From: CAIXSC01 sp046349935
Lineage (GTDB): Bacteria; Planctomycetota; Planctomycetia; Pirellulales; Pirellulaceae
Assembly (NCBI GenBank): GCA_046349935.1
Contig: JAXMBK010000019.1
Location: 1 to 64,000, forward strand
Direction: 5' to 3'
DNA length: 64,000 nt
The notes below the pieces were generated by a model that was given only the letters and a program-made list of their open reading frames with translations, had not been told where the DNA came from and did not search any database. The translations under genes were made by a program, and so were the position numbers. Shown here piece after piece: positions 1-8,487 of this stretch (its first letter is position 1; each line of letters starts with the position of its first letter).

Positions 1-287
1 ATCACGGACAGTTGCCGATTCTGTCGTTCGCACGGCCCGGGGCAGGAGGCGAAGAAGAAGCTGACGACATGGATCTGCCCCTTCAGCTCCTTGGAGTCGA
101 AATCGCGGCCGCTGCGTTCGGTGAGATGGTAGTCGGTGATCCAATCGACCTTGGACCATTCGGGATCCACTTGGGCGCCCAGCGATTCGGCCTTAGGACC
201 TTTGTTCATGCGGTTGGCGGTGAGGGCCAACAAGGCGCCCCCCGCGACGAACAGCACGGCCGCCGCCGCTAACAGTTTTCGATTCAT
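1..287 (-). CDS. SCO1/SenC-family copper chaperone, 3' end cut by the window
   Basis: The visible 95 residues start with a hydrophobic signal/anchor (residues 4-24) and reach the SCO copper motif CPGPC (C82 and C86, CxxxC) within the stretch VVSFFFASCPGPCERQ of a thioredoxin-like fold. SCO proteins deliver copper to, or reduce, the CuA site of cytochrome oxidase subunit II on the periplasmic side. The start ATG overlaps the TGA of the upstream ABC permease (ATGA), so it is the last visible gene of the oxidase operon and probably translationally coupled. The distal histidine ligand lies outside the window. The family call is firm from the motif and context; completeness cannot be judged. Confidence 0.85.
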   Translation of the reverse strand, partial: MNRKLLAAAAVLFVAGGALLALTANRMNKGPKAESLGAQVDPEWSKVDWITDYHLTERSGRDFDSKELKGQIHVVSFFFASCPGPCERQNRQLSV

Positions 288-1123
288 TGCCAATCTCCCA
301 CGGTACGGGTGCGGCCGGTCAGGATGGCCGCCGCCACGAGCCCCACGGCGAACGCGATCGCTACGATCCACGACGTCGACAGGTCGGGCTGATAGTATCC
401 TAGCGGCAAGTCGGCGTCCGACCACAGGCGGCGCACGCCGGCGACGCAATAAGTCAGCGGATTCAGACGCATAATCCAGTGCAAGACAAGCTGCCCTGCC
501 GGGGCGTCGGCCGAAGCGGCCGGCAGCGGAAAGAACGCGCCCGATAGCAGCCACATGGGCATCAGCAGCAGATTCATGATGGCGTGGAAGCCCTGAGTCG
601 AATCGAGCCGCCAGGCGATGACGAACCCCAGACCGGTCATGCCGAGCGCCGAAAGGAACAGCAAGACGATCAGCGGCGCCCAATTGGCAGCGCTGGCCGG
701 CGGCTGCAACGTGAGGCCGAGCGCAAGCAGCAAGAGGCCGTGCAGCATGGCGATCGCGACTCCGCCGAGCAGTTTGCCGAGCACCATCGCCCAGCGCGGC
801 GTCGGCGCCACCAAGACGTTCTGCAAAAAGCCTTCGCGTCGATCTTCAATGATCGAGATCGTGGAGAAGATGGCGGTGAACAGCAGCGTCAGCATCAACG
901 TACCGGGAAAATAGTATTCCGCGAACGTCGGTCCCCCTTCGTCGCCCAGACGAAAGCTTTGACGCAATCCAGCGCCGAAGAGCAACCAAAACAAGATCGG
1001 CTGCCCGACCGCTCCGATCACTCGATGCCGTTGCCGGAAGAATCGCACCAGCTCGCGCCACGCCAGCATGCGGACGACGAGCCACGGACGAGACGTGTTC
1101 GAGCGGCGTTCCGAGGCCTTCAT
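284..1123 (-). CDS. ABC-2 type transporter permease (DrrB/NodJ-like)
   Basis: A 279-residue membrane protein with about six hydrophobic segments. It shows the ABC-2 permease pattern: an amphipathic N-terminus, then EYYFPGTLMLTLLFTAIF, a cytoplasmic loop IIEDRREGFLQNVLVAPTPR, and helices ending in LLMPMWLLSGAFFPL. I chose the ATG at 1123 because it overlaps the stop of the ATPase gene by four bases (ATGA); an ATG-like start 33 bases upstream would overlap much further. It would form the membrane part of an exporter with the preceding ATPase. The substrate is unknown. Its place between oxidase subunit IV and SCO1 suggests a job in oxidase assembly or cofactor handling, which is inference. Confidence 0.85.
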   Translation of the reverse strand: MKASERRSNTSRPWLVVRMLAWRELVRFFRQRHRVIGAVGQPILFWLLFGAGLRQSFRLGDEGGPTFAEYYFPGTLMLTLLFTAIFSTISIIEDRREGFLQNVLVAPTPRWAMVLGKLLGGVAIAMLHGLLLLALGLTLQPPASAANWAPLIVLLFLSALGMTGLGFVIAWRLDSTQGFHAIMNLLLMPMWLLSGAFFPLPAASADAPAGQLVLHWIMRLNPLTYCVAGVRRLWSDADLPLGYYQPDLSTSWIVAIAFAVGLVAAAILTGRTRTVGDWQ

Positions 1124-2070
1124 GCGCTGCGCTCCCCTGCTGCGCCGTCCTGCCAAAAGCGGCGTCCGGTCCGCGCAACGAACACGTCTTCAAGCGTGGG
1201 CTTCCCGAGCGTAATGGCTTCCACGTCGGCAGGAAATTCCGCGAGAATGCGTCCCATCCACTGCGCCGCGTCGCTGGATTCAAATCGTATGCAGCCGTCG
1301 ACGACGCGCACCTCCAGCGGCCAGCGTTCGCGGAGGCGCCCAGCGAGGCCCTCGGCATCCGGCGAACGCACAGTGACCGCATCGCCGCCCACCGACGCGC
1401 GTAAAGCCGCCGGCGTGTCGAGGGCGACGAGTCGACCGTGGTCGAGCAGTGCGAGGCGGTCGGCTTTCTCGGCTTCTTCCAGCAAATGCGTCGTGAGGAC
1501 GATCGTCATCCCCTGTTCGTCCCGTTGCCGCCGGAGGTAATTCCAGAGATCCAGGCGGGCGCCGGGGTCGAGTCCCGTGCTGGGTTCGTCGAGCAACAAC
1601 AAACGCGGGCGATGCAGCAGAGCCTGCGCCAACTCCACTCGCCGTCGCAATCCGCCCGACAGGGTCTCCGCGCGGTCGTGAGCGCGGTCGCTCAACCCCA
1701 ACTCTTGCAACACTTCATCGCGCGCCGCGCGCAGCGCCGCGCCGCTCAAGCCGAACAACGCGCCCGCGCAGGCCACATTTTCGGCGACGGTCAGTTTGCG
1801 ATCGACGCTCGGGGACTGAAACACGACGCCGATGTCGCCGCGCACCGCGGAAGCTTCGCGACGCAAATCGCGACCGAAAATCAGCGCCGCGCCGGATTGC
1901 AGCGGCGTGAGCGTTGAGAGGAGGCGGAAGAGGGTCGACTTGCCGCCGCCGTTCGGGCCCAGCAGCCCGAACATCTCGCCCGCTTGGATGCGGAGCGAGA
2001 GGCCGTCGAGCGCGAGGCGGTCGCCATATGCGTACGAGACGTCGCGAATGTCGACCGCGGTTTCCGCCAT
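1120..2070 (-). CDS. ABC transporter ATP-binding protein (DrrA/NodI-like)
   Basis: A 316-residue ATPase with Walker A GPNGGGKST, signature LSGGLRRRVELAQAL, Walker B LLLLDEPSTGLDP and switch histidine in TTHLLEEAE. The C-terminal 90 residues match the usual extension of drug/lipid exporter ATPases. Walker A carries GGG where GAG is usual, which should still bind ATP. The start used is ATG at 2070, nine bases after the oxidase subunit IV stop; a TTG two codons upstream is possible. It is coupled to the permease by an ATGA overlap. It pairs with the next gene as a half-transporter system; the substrate cannot be read from the sequence. Confidence 0.88.
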   Translation of the reverse strand: MAETAVDIRDVSYAYGDRLALDGLSLRIQAGEMFGLLGPNGGGKSTLFRLLSTLTPLQSGAALIFGRDLRREASAVRGDIGVVFQSPSVDRKLTVAENVACAGALFGLSGAALRAARDEVLQELGLSDRAHDRAETLSGGLRRRVELAQALLHRPRLLLLDEPSTGLDPGARLDLWNYLRRQRDEQGMTIVLTTHLLEEAEKADRLALLDHGRLVALDTPAALRASVGGDAVTVRSPDAEGLAGRLRERWPLEVRVVDGCIRFESSDAAQWMGRILAEFPADVEAITLGKPTLEDVFVARTGRRFWQDGAAGERSA

Positions 2071-2079
2071 GAACAAGAA

Positions 2080-2514
2080 CTAGTCGTGCTTAGGTTTTTC
2101 CGTCGCATCCGCTTCGGCCGCGCCGGCCTCATGGGAGGCGGCATGTGCGTCCACTTCCGGCGTCGCTGCGTAGATCTCGCGTTCCTCCGCGTAGTACCGC
2201 GTCCGTTCGCCGACGTCCGGGACGAGGGCCACGACCAGGAAGACCGACATCAACGAGGCAGGGATGGTGAGCACGTACTTCCAGTTGGCTTCCCAAATCA
2301 AGTGCATGAAGAAGGAGATGACGAGCATCGCCTTGGTGCACGAGACGGCCATCATGAAGACCCAGCCGACGGCCGGGGTGTCATGGAATGGCCAGAAGCG
2401 CGAGTACGTGAAGAACGACAGCGTCGTCAACACGCACAGTGCGACAAAGACCTTCCAGTACTTTCCGGTTCCGCCGTGCGAGTCGTGTCCGTGATGCGAA
2501 TCGGGGGCAGTCAT
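2080..2514 (-). CDS. coxD: cytochrome c oxidase subunit IV (prokaryotic type)
   Basis: A 144-residue protein with a His-rich N-terminus (HHGHDSHGG), then three membrane helices (around YWKVFVALCVLTTLSFF, VFMMAVSCTKAMLVISFFMHLIWE and YVLTIPASLMSVFLVVALVPD) and a charged C-terminus. This is the usual layout of bacterial oxidase subunit IV, where the lysine in the second helix and the MHL segment are typical. ATG 2514 is chosen because it lies 13 bases after the coxC stop and begins at the conserved part; a longer reading frame upstream is only overlap with coxC. It is a structural subunit of the terminal oxidase. Confidence 0.85.
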   Translation of the reverse strand: MTAPDSHHGHDSHGGTGKYWKVFVALCVLTTLSFFTYSRFWPFHDTPAVGWVFMMAVSCTKAMLVISFFMHLIWEANWKYVLTIPASLMSVFLVVALVPDVGERTRYYAEEREIYAATPEVDAHAASHEAGAAEADATEKPKHD

Positions 2515-2527
2515 GATCAACTCCGAA

Positions 2528-3751
2528 CTAGAACAGGTACAACAGCGGGAACAGGAAGATCCAGACCAAGTCGACGAAGTGCCAGTACAACCCGCCGTTT
2601 TCCAACAGGTGGGCGTTGGACGCATCGAGCTTGTAGCGGAGCATCAGGGCGAACATCAACAGGCCGACGGCGACGTGGATTGCGTGGAAGCCGGTCAGCA
2701 AGAAATAGGTGCTCGCCCACATATTGCCGCTGGGGATGTGGATCGGCAGCCGCATGAAGTGGAATTCTTCATTAATGCCGTGAGCATACTGATCCAACTT
2801 CGGGACCAAGGCGAGCCAGCCATCGACGCGACGCAAGCGTTCTTTGGCGGCGAGCGTTTGTTCATCGAGCCCCTGACGCGACTTGGCGTTCTCGGCAAGC
2901 TGCGGCGCGGCCTCGGCGGCGTCTTTCTTCTCAAGCTCTGCTTTGGCGGCGTCCAAGGCTTTGGTTTGAGCCGCGATGTCGTCAAGCTGCTTCTTCAGCG
3001 CGGCTTGCTCCGTTTCCATCCGCTTCGTTTCGGCCGCGATGAAACGCTCCGGCTTGCGCCCCTCCAATGGATAAATGTAGTAGGCGAGCGTGTCGAGCGC
3101 GGCTTGACGCCGACCGTAGTCCTCGCTGCGCGCCGCCGTTTGCTCGGCCCAATACACCAAGTAGTCGCGCAGCTCTTCGCAATTCTTCTGGTCGGGGCTG
3201 ACGGCGGCAGGCTGTCCTTCGGCGCCTTCGCCCGCTTCTTTGGCCAAGTTGGTGGCCAAATCATTGAGCCGCTGGCGCACGGCGGACGCGTAATTCACGT
3301 CGGCCTTATCCCAGATCAAGCTGCGAGGCTGCGCCGGATAGATGCCGTGCGAGAATTTGCTGCTGTACTCGTACATCTTCACACCGAGGAAGACCGAGCC
3401 GAGCAGGAAGGTGGCGAGCAGGTACAGACGAGCCAAGTTGGTTTGATTCACCTTCGCCGCTTCCAGCCCCAGCACGATGGTGACCGACGAGCAAATCAGC
3501 ACGAAGGTGTTGAACGCCCCAATCGGCTCGACCAAGTGCACGTCGTGCGGGTGCGGCCACGTGCCCGCGGGGACGCCGAATCGGAGCACGATATAGGCGC
3601 CGATGAGCCCCGCGAAAAACATGATTTCCGTGGACAGGAAGAGCCACAGGCACAGCTTGCCGTTGGCCAAGGGGAGCCCAGGCTGGTAGGCCAGCTTGAT
3701 GTGGCCGTGTCCGTGGTCATCGCCGTGCGCGGAATGTGAGTCGTGCGTCAT
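2528..3751 (-). CDS. coxC: cytochrome c oxidase subunit III with a large charged insertion
   Basis: A 407-residue subunit III, about twice the family length. Residues 1-20 are His-rich. Helices up to about residue 125 include WLFLSTEIMFFAGLIGAY and end with VFLGVKMYEYSSKF. The family core resumes near residue 340 with ASTYFLLTGFHAIHVAVGLL. Between these lie roughly 200 hydrophilic residues, rich in Ala, Lys and Glu, including a predicted coiled coil (around ETKRMETEQAALKKQLDDI). The insertion replaces the short loop found in ordinary subunit III. The gene lies 13 bases from both ctaB and coxD. Start ATG 3751. The oxidase role is certain; the role of the insertion is not known. Confidence 0.92.
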   Translation of the reverse strand: MTHDSHSAHGDDHGHGHIKLAYQPGLPLANGKLCLWLFLSTEIMFFAGLIGAYIVLRFGVPAGTWPHPHDVHLVEPIGAFNTFVLICSSVTIVLGLEAAKVNQTNLARLYLLATFLLGSVFLGVKMYEYSSKFSHGIYPAQPRSLIWDKADVNYASAVRQRLNDLATNLAKEAGEGAEGQPAAVSPDQKNCEELRDYLVYWAEQTAARSEDYGRRQAALDTLAYYIYPLEGRKPERFIAAETKRMETEQAALKKQLDDIAAQTKALDAAKAELEKKDAAEAAPQLAENAKSRQGLDEQTLAAKERLRRVDGWLALVPKLDQYAHGINEEFHFMRLPIHIPSGNMWASTYFLLTGFHAIHVAVGLLMFALMLRYKLDASNAHLLENGGLYWHFVDLVWIFLFPLLYLF

Positions 3752-3764
3752 GGAATCAATACCG

Positions 3765-4679
3765 TCAAGCAAGCGGAACGAACATCAGGAGCCCGAGCAA
3801 CGCCGGCAGGTAAATCAACGAAGCTCGTAATAAGAGCCGCGCTGAGGCTTCGGAGCGCTGAGCGAAGAATATCACTGCACAAGCCAACTGGGCAGCGCCC
3901 AGGAGGAAAGCAATTGCGGCATACAAACCGGCGCCCGGAGCGGGACCGAACAAAGCCGGCACAAGACTCACCGGCAGCAATCCGACCGCGGACAACACCG
4001 CCTGCACGCCCGCTCGCCGTCCCGTCGGATCGACGACCGTCAGCATCTGCAAACCAGCCTTCGCATATTGTTCGCGATACAACCAGGCGATCGCCATGAA
4101 ATGCGGGAACTGCCAGAGGAACAACGTGGTGAAAAGCGACGCCATCCGGATGTCGTAGGCCCCGCCGACCGCCGCCCAACCGACGCAGACCGGCATCGCC
4201 CCGGATACGGCGCCGACGGCCGTATTCACTGACGACTTCGTCTTGAGCGGCGTGTAGGCGAGCACGTAGACGACCCACGTGGCGACCGCCCAAGCGGCCG
4301 TATCCCAACGCAGCGTCGCCAGCAGATAGGTTGTGCCGGCGATCAGCGTCACGGCCGCGAACCACAGCACTTCGCGCGAGGTGAGCCGCCCGGCTGGCAA
4401 GGGACGCGATGCGGTGCGCGGCATCCGACCGTCCGTTTCTCGCTCTAACCACTGATTCACGGCGCTGGCGCTGGCGGCCACAAGTGCGACGCCGACGACG
4501 GCGTGCATCACATGCCACATGTCGGGTTGGCCCCAGCGAGCGACGAACGCTGCCACGGCGACCGTGATCAGCATCATGACGGCGATGCGCGGCTTGGTGA
4601 GCGCAACGTAGTCGCTCGCCAACGCCGCCCAAGGGGCGGGATGCGGTTTCACGTCGGTTGCACTCGTCGTCGTCGCCAT
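3765..4679 (-). CDS. ctaB: protoheme IX farnesyltransferase (heme O synthase)
   Basis: A 304-residue UbiA-superfamily membrane enzyme that adds a farnesyl group to heme b to make heme O. It shows the family start LTKPRIAVMMLIT, the first Asp-rich motif NQWLERETDGRMPRTASRPL and the loop WLYREQYAKAGLQML. Length and about nine helices are normal. It lies 16 bases after ctaA and 13 before coxC, so heme synthesis is co-expressed with the oxidase that uses it. The start ATG at 4679 fits the usual N-terminal length. Confidence 0.95.
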   Translation of the reverse strand: MATTTSATDVKPHPAPWAALASDYVALTKPRIAVMMLITVAVAAFVARWGQPDMWHVMHAVVGVALVAASASAVNQWLERETDGRMPRTASRPLPAGRLTSREVLWFAAVTLIAGTTYLLATLRWDTAAWAVATWVVYVLAYTPLKTKSSVNTAVGAVSGAMPVCVGWAAVGGAYDIRMASLFTTLFLWQFPHFMAIAWLYREQYAKAGLQMLTVVDPTGRRAGVQAVLSAVGLLPVSLVPALFGPAPGAGLYAAIAFLLGAAQLACAVIFFAQRSEASARLLLRASLIYLPALLGLLMFVPLA

Positions 4680-4695
4680 GAATATTTCAATCGAA

Positions 4696-5742
4696 TCAGG
4701 TGGAATGAGTCAGACCCGCGCCTCGAGCCGCGTTGCCGGAGTGCAGCGTCTTCGCGGACTCGCCGCTTTCCTCTTCCTCCGCCGTCCCCAGAAACGGGAA
4801 AACTCGCAAAGCGCCGATCGTCATCGCCGTGGTATGAGCCAGGATCATCGAGCCATTGGCCACATGCATGGTCGTGACGATGACCTGCAGCCAACTATTC
4901 GTCTCCACCGTGTAGCCCGCGGCGAAGGAGTAGTCGGCGAACCAACTCGGCCAGCCGTACTTCACCACCCAAGTGGCGGTGCCCAACGCGATCTGGAAGA
5001 ACACGAACGCCGTGATCGTGACGCCGCGTCGCGCGAGCATCATTTCGGTTACGCCGCGGGTGGCTCGGAACAACAACACGGCGTGCACCGCTAAGGCCGC
5101 CGCCATCAAGAGGTGGAACAGTACGATCGCCTTGAAGTAACCGGCGGTCGCATCGATCGGCATGTGTCGCAAACCGGCGCCCAGCACCAACTGCAGGTAG
5201 GCCAGACCCAAGGTGATGAGCGACAAGCGTTGCACTTTGCGACCGGTCGACAGAGAGCTGGGCGACGAGTAGCGCTGCGCTTCATGCCAGTAATGCGAGG
5301 TGAACGTGGTGATGGCGACGACCAACGCGAAGAATGCCGGACCGACGCAGCCATGAATCATGGCCAATTGTCGGTCGTCGAACAGCACTCGCATTCCGCC
5401 CAACACTCCTTGGCCGATCACACCCAAGAGAGCGATGACCGCGACGACCTTCATCCACGCTCGCCGATCCCCGAGGAATACGGCGAACACCAATCCGATC
5501 GTGATGAAACCGACCAGCGACCCCAACAAGCGATGACCATGCTCGATAAACAAGTCGAAGGGGCCGAAGATCCAAGTGTCCCACGGATACAAGAACAAGT
5601 TGTAGCCGTAGGTCGTCGGCCAGTCTTCAACCGCCATTCCCGCGTCCATCGTCGTCACCAACCCGCCGATCCAAATCAGCGGGAACGTGGCGCATAGCAG
5701 GGCCACCGCAAGGCGATGCGGCCAGGGCGTCTGGCGAGGCAT
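4696..5742 (-). CDS. ctaA: heme A synthase (COX15/CtaA family)
   Basis: A 348-residue protein with eight predicted membrane helices in two similar halves. The heme-ligand histidine contexts are IEHGHRLLGSLVGF, MIHGCVGPAFFALV, LFHLLMAAALAVHA and TTMHVANGSMILAH. The enzyme oxidises heme O to heme A for cytochrome aa3-type oxidases. The start is not certain: ATG 5742 is used, but GTG or TTG codons up to 22 codons upstream remain open and no good ribosome-binding site decides. The gene lies between coxA and ctaB in the oxidase operon. Confidence 0.92.
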   Translation of the reverse strand: MPRQTPWPHRLAVALLCATFPLIWIGGLVTTMDAGMAVEDWPTTYGYNLFLYPWDTWIFGPFDLFIEHGHRLLGSLVGFITIGLVFAVFLGDRRAWMKVVAVIALLGVIGQGVLGGMRVLFDDRQLAMIHGCVGPAFFALVVAITTFTSHYWHEAQRYSSPSSLSTGRKVQRLSLITLGLAYLQLVLGAGLRHMPIDATAGYFKAIVLFHLLMAAALAVHAVLLFRATRGVTEMMLARRGVTITAFVFFQIALGTATWVVKYGWPSWFADYSFAAGYTVETNSWLQVIVTTMHVANGSMILAHTTAMTIGALRVFPFLGTAEEEESGESAKTLHSGNAARGAGLTHST

Positions 5743-5812
5743 GTCTGAGGTGGAGTTCACGCGAGGGCTTTCAACGACGGACGGACGGGACGCGACCGCA
5801 CACAACAACGGA

Positions 5813-7618
5813 CTAGTGATCCTTGGGCGGGCTCGGCTTCACGCCCGGCGGGGGCGGCTGAGTCTGCGGGTAGTAGTCGGCGTCGACTTCCGGCGAGCTG
5901 TACTCGTACGGACCGCGGTAAATGATCGGCTGGAAATCGAAGTTGCCGTGTCCCGGCGGGCTCGGCGCCATCCATTCAAGGCTGTTCGCCTTCCACGGAT
6001 TGCGTCCGACGCGTTCGCCGAAGAACATGCTGTAGATAAAGTTCGCCGCGAAAATCACTTGCGTCGCCACCATGCCGATCGCGCAGATCGTGATGAACTG
6101 ATTCACCGGCTGCAGGTGCTCGAACACCTTGTAGTCGTAGGGATCCGCCAAGCGTCGGGGGAAGCCGACGGCGCCGAGCACGTGCATGAGGTAGAAGGTG
6201 CCGTTGAGGAAGATGAACGTCAGGAAGAAGTGCACCTTGCCCCAAGCGTCGTTCATCATCCGGCCGAACATCTTGGGGAACCAGAAGTAGATGGCGCCGA
6301 AAACGCCCATCGCCGTTCCGCCGAACAGCACGTAATGGAAGTGAGCGACGATGTAATAGGTGTCGTGAATGAAGATGTCGACCGGCGTCGCGGCCATGAA
6401 GATGCCCGACAAACCGCCGATGACGAACATCGACACGAACGACAATGCAAACAGCATCGGAGCATTGAACGTCAGCTTCCCGCCCCAGATCGTGCCCAGC
6501 CAGTTGAACACCTTCACCGCGCTCGGGAGCGCGATCATCATGGTCGATACCATGAAGGCCATGCCCAACAACGGCTGCATGCCCGACACAAACATGTGGT
6601 GACCCCACACGATAAAGCCGAGGCCGGCGATGCCGGAAATCGAGTACACCATCGGCTTGTAGCCGAACACGGGTTTCCGCGAGAAGCAGGAAATGATGTC
6701 CGAGACCATGCCCATCGCGGGCAAGATCATGATGTACACCGCGGGATGCGAGTAGAACCAGAACAAGTGCTGCCACAACAGCGGCTGTCCGCCGCCGCTG
6801 ACCGGCTGCGCATTATTGACAATCAAGCCTTCCGGCAGGAAGAATCCGGTGCCGAAGATGCGGTCGGTGACTTGCATGAAGCCGGCGGCCGTGAGCACCG
6901 GCAGCGCGAACGCCTGGAGAATGGCCGTGATGAACATGCCCCAGATGGTGAGCGGCAGGCGGAACATCGTCATGCCCGGCGCCCGCATCTGAATGATGGT
7001 GGTCATGTAATTGACCGAGCCCATCATGGACGACACGCCGACGAAGGTGACGCCGAGCAGCCACATGGTCTGCGACCAGCCGCTCGACGGCGCCGCCTCT
7101 TGGATGACCGAGAGCGGCGGATACGACGTCCAGCCCGAGCCGGCGCCGTTGCCCGGCATGAAGAAGCTGGCGCCGATGCAGAAGAACGCCGGCCACATAA
7201 ACCAGTAGCTCAGCATGTTCAGCGTCGGGAACGCCATGTCGTCGGCGCCGATCATGAGCGGAATCAGATAGTTGCCGAACGCGCCGGCCAGGATCGGGAT
7301 GATCACGAAGAAGATCATCACCGTCGCGTGCATCGTGAACAGCGTCGTATAGAACTCGGGGGCGATCTGACCGCCTTCGCCCGAGAACAGCATGCGGCCG
7401 ATGACCGGCATGTCGCTCCATGGCCAAGCCAGTTGCCAGCGGATGCCGAGCGCCAACAGGCCGCCGACGACGAACCACAACAGCGTGGAGAACAGGAACT
7501 GCAGGCCGATGATTTTATGGTCGAGCGAGAAGACGTAGGTGCGGATGAATTTTCCGACACTCATCTCCGCCTCGTGCCCGTGCGCGTGATCGTGAGATCC
7601 GACTGAGATACTAGTCAT
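5813..7618 (-). CDS. coxA: cytochrome c oxidase subunit I, A2-type heme-copper oxidase
   Basis: A 601-residue subunit I holding heme a and the heme a3-CuB centre. Ligand contexts are FTMHATVMIFF (heme a), WFYSHPAVYIMILPAMG (CuB His291 and the cross-linked Tyr295), VWGHHMFVSGM (CuB) and HDTYYIVAHFHYVLF (hemes a3 and a). The glutamate of the A1-type motif GHPEVY is absent and is replaced by the Tyr289-Ser290 motif that defines A2 oxidases. The start ATG at 7618 overlaps the coxB stop by eight bases. The C-terminus ends in a proline-rich tail (QTQPPPPGVKPSPPKDH). Confidence 0.97.
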   Translation of the reverse strand: MTSISVGSHDHAHGHEAEMSVGKFIRTYVFSLDHKIIGLQFLFSTLLWFVVGGLLALGIRWQLAWPWSDMPVIGRMLFSGEGGQIAPEFYTTLFTMHATVMIFFVIIPILAGAFGNYLIPLMIGADDMAFPTLNMLSYWFMWPAFFCIGASFFMPGNGAGSGWTSYPPLSVIQEAAPSSGWSQTMWLLGVTFVGVSSMMGSVNYMTTIIQMRAPGMTMFRLPLTIWGMFITAILQAFALPVLTAAGFMQVTDRIFGTGFFLPEGLIVNNAQPVSGGGQPLLWQHLFWFYSHPAVYIMILPAMGMVSDIISCFSRKPVFGYKPMVYSISGIAGLGFIVWGHHMFVSGMQPLLGMAFMVSTMMIALPSAVKVFNWLGTIWGGKLTFNAPMLFALSFVSMFVIGGLSGIFMAATPVDIFIHDTYYIVAHFHYVLFGGTAMGVFGAIYFWFPKMFGRMMNDAWGKVHFFLTFIFLNGTFYLMHVLGAVGFPRRLADPYDYKVFEHLQPVNQFITICAIGMVATQVIFAANFIYSMFFGERVGRNPWKANSLEWMAPSPPGHGNFDFQPIIYRGPYEYSSPEVDADYYPQTQPPPPGVKPSPPKDH

Positions 7619-8456
7619 TTTCCTCGGCTCCCGTCTTCGGCTGGAATCCGCTCCGCTCCTGCTCAGCCAGCTTTCCAGCCAACCAGGCGTCGAATTTTTC
7701 ACGCGGTTCGAGCGTCATTTTGCCGCGCATCTTGTAGTGGCCCCAGCCGCACAACTCGGCGCATACGATGTCGTACGTGCCCGACTTGGTGCCGTGGAAC
7801 CAAACGAATTGTTTCATACCCGGCACGACGTCTTGCTTCACTCGCACATGCGGCAAGAAGAAGCTGTGCAGGACGTCCATGCTCTTGATCTGAATCACGA
7901 CGTCTTCATCGACCGGCAGATGCAGGTCGTTGACCTCGTGCACGTCGTCGAACGTACCCAGCACGCCGTCCGCGCCCGCGTACTTAATGCGCCACTCGAA
8001 CTGTCGTCCCGTGACTTCGACGATCGCCGGCTTCAGCACGTCGTCCGCGGTGCCTTCGATGCCGTCGGGACCCGGTCCGTTGATGGGGCGACGCATCTTT
8101 TGGTCGGCCCAAGCGTTCATCTGGTAGATGGCGATGAACAACAGGGTGGCCGCCGGAATGATCGACCAGATCACTTCCAGCGTGTGGCTGCCGTGCGTGT
8201 ACTTCACCGGCTCGGTGGTGCGAGCGGCGTCATATTTCCACATGAACCAGAACAGGGCCACGCCGGTTCCGATGAAGATCACACCCGTCAGGTACAGGAT
8301 GAACATGAACAGTTGATCGATCACGCCGCCGTATTGATTGACGTTCGCCGGCAGCCAGTGATCGCGGAAGGGCCCCACCCCGGCGATCGCCAGCACGAAG
8401 GCCAGCGTGCCCAGGATCGGCACCATCAAGAACAACAAACTCCAAAATCGTCCCAC
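7611..8456 (-). CDS. coxB: cytochrome c oxidase subunit II with CuA site and Asp-rich loops
   Basis: A 281-residue subunit II. Hydrophobic segments at 8-27, 50-72 and 93-113 are followed by the periplasmic cupredoxin domain. The CuA ligands are present: H197, C232, E234, C236, H240 and M243 (CAELCGWGHYKM). Two short Asp-rich motifs, PDGIEGTADD (130-139) and ADGVLGTFDD (162-171), sit in the first half of the domain and look like calcium-binding loops; they are not part of ordinary subunit II. No fused cytochrome c domain is present. The start is GTG 8456 with GGGAG about ten bases upstream. Confidence 0.95.
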   Translation of the reverse strand: MGRFWSLLFLMVPILGTLAFVLAIAGVGPFRDHWLPANVNQYGGVIDQLFMFILYLTGVIFIGTGVALFWFMWKYDAARTTEPVKYTHGSHTLEVIWSIIPAATLLFIAIYQMNAWADQKMRRPINGPGPDGIEGTADDVLKPAIVEVTGRQFEWRIKYAGADGVLGTFDDVHEVNDLHLPVDEDVVIQIKSMDVLHSFFLPHVRVKQDVVPGMKQFVWFHGTKSGTYDIVCAELCGWGHYKMRGKMTLEPREKFDAWLAGKLAEQERSGFQPKTGAEEND

Positions 8457-8487
8457 AGGGTAATCTCCCGACTTCAGGCATTCCGAC

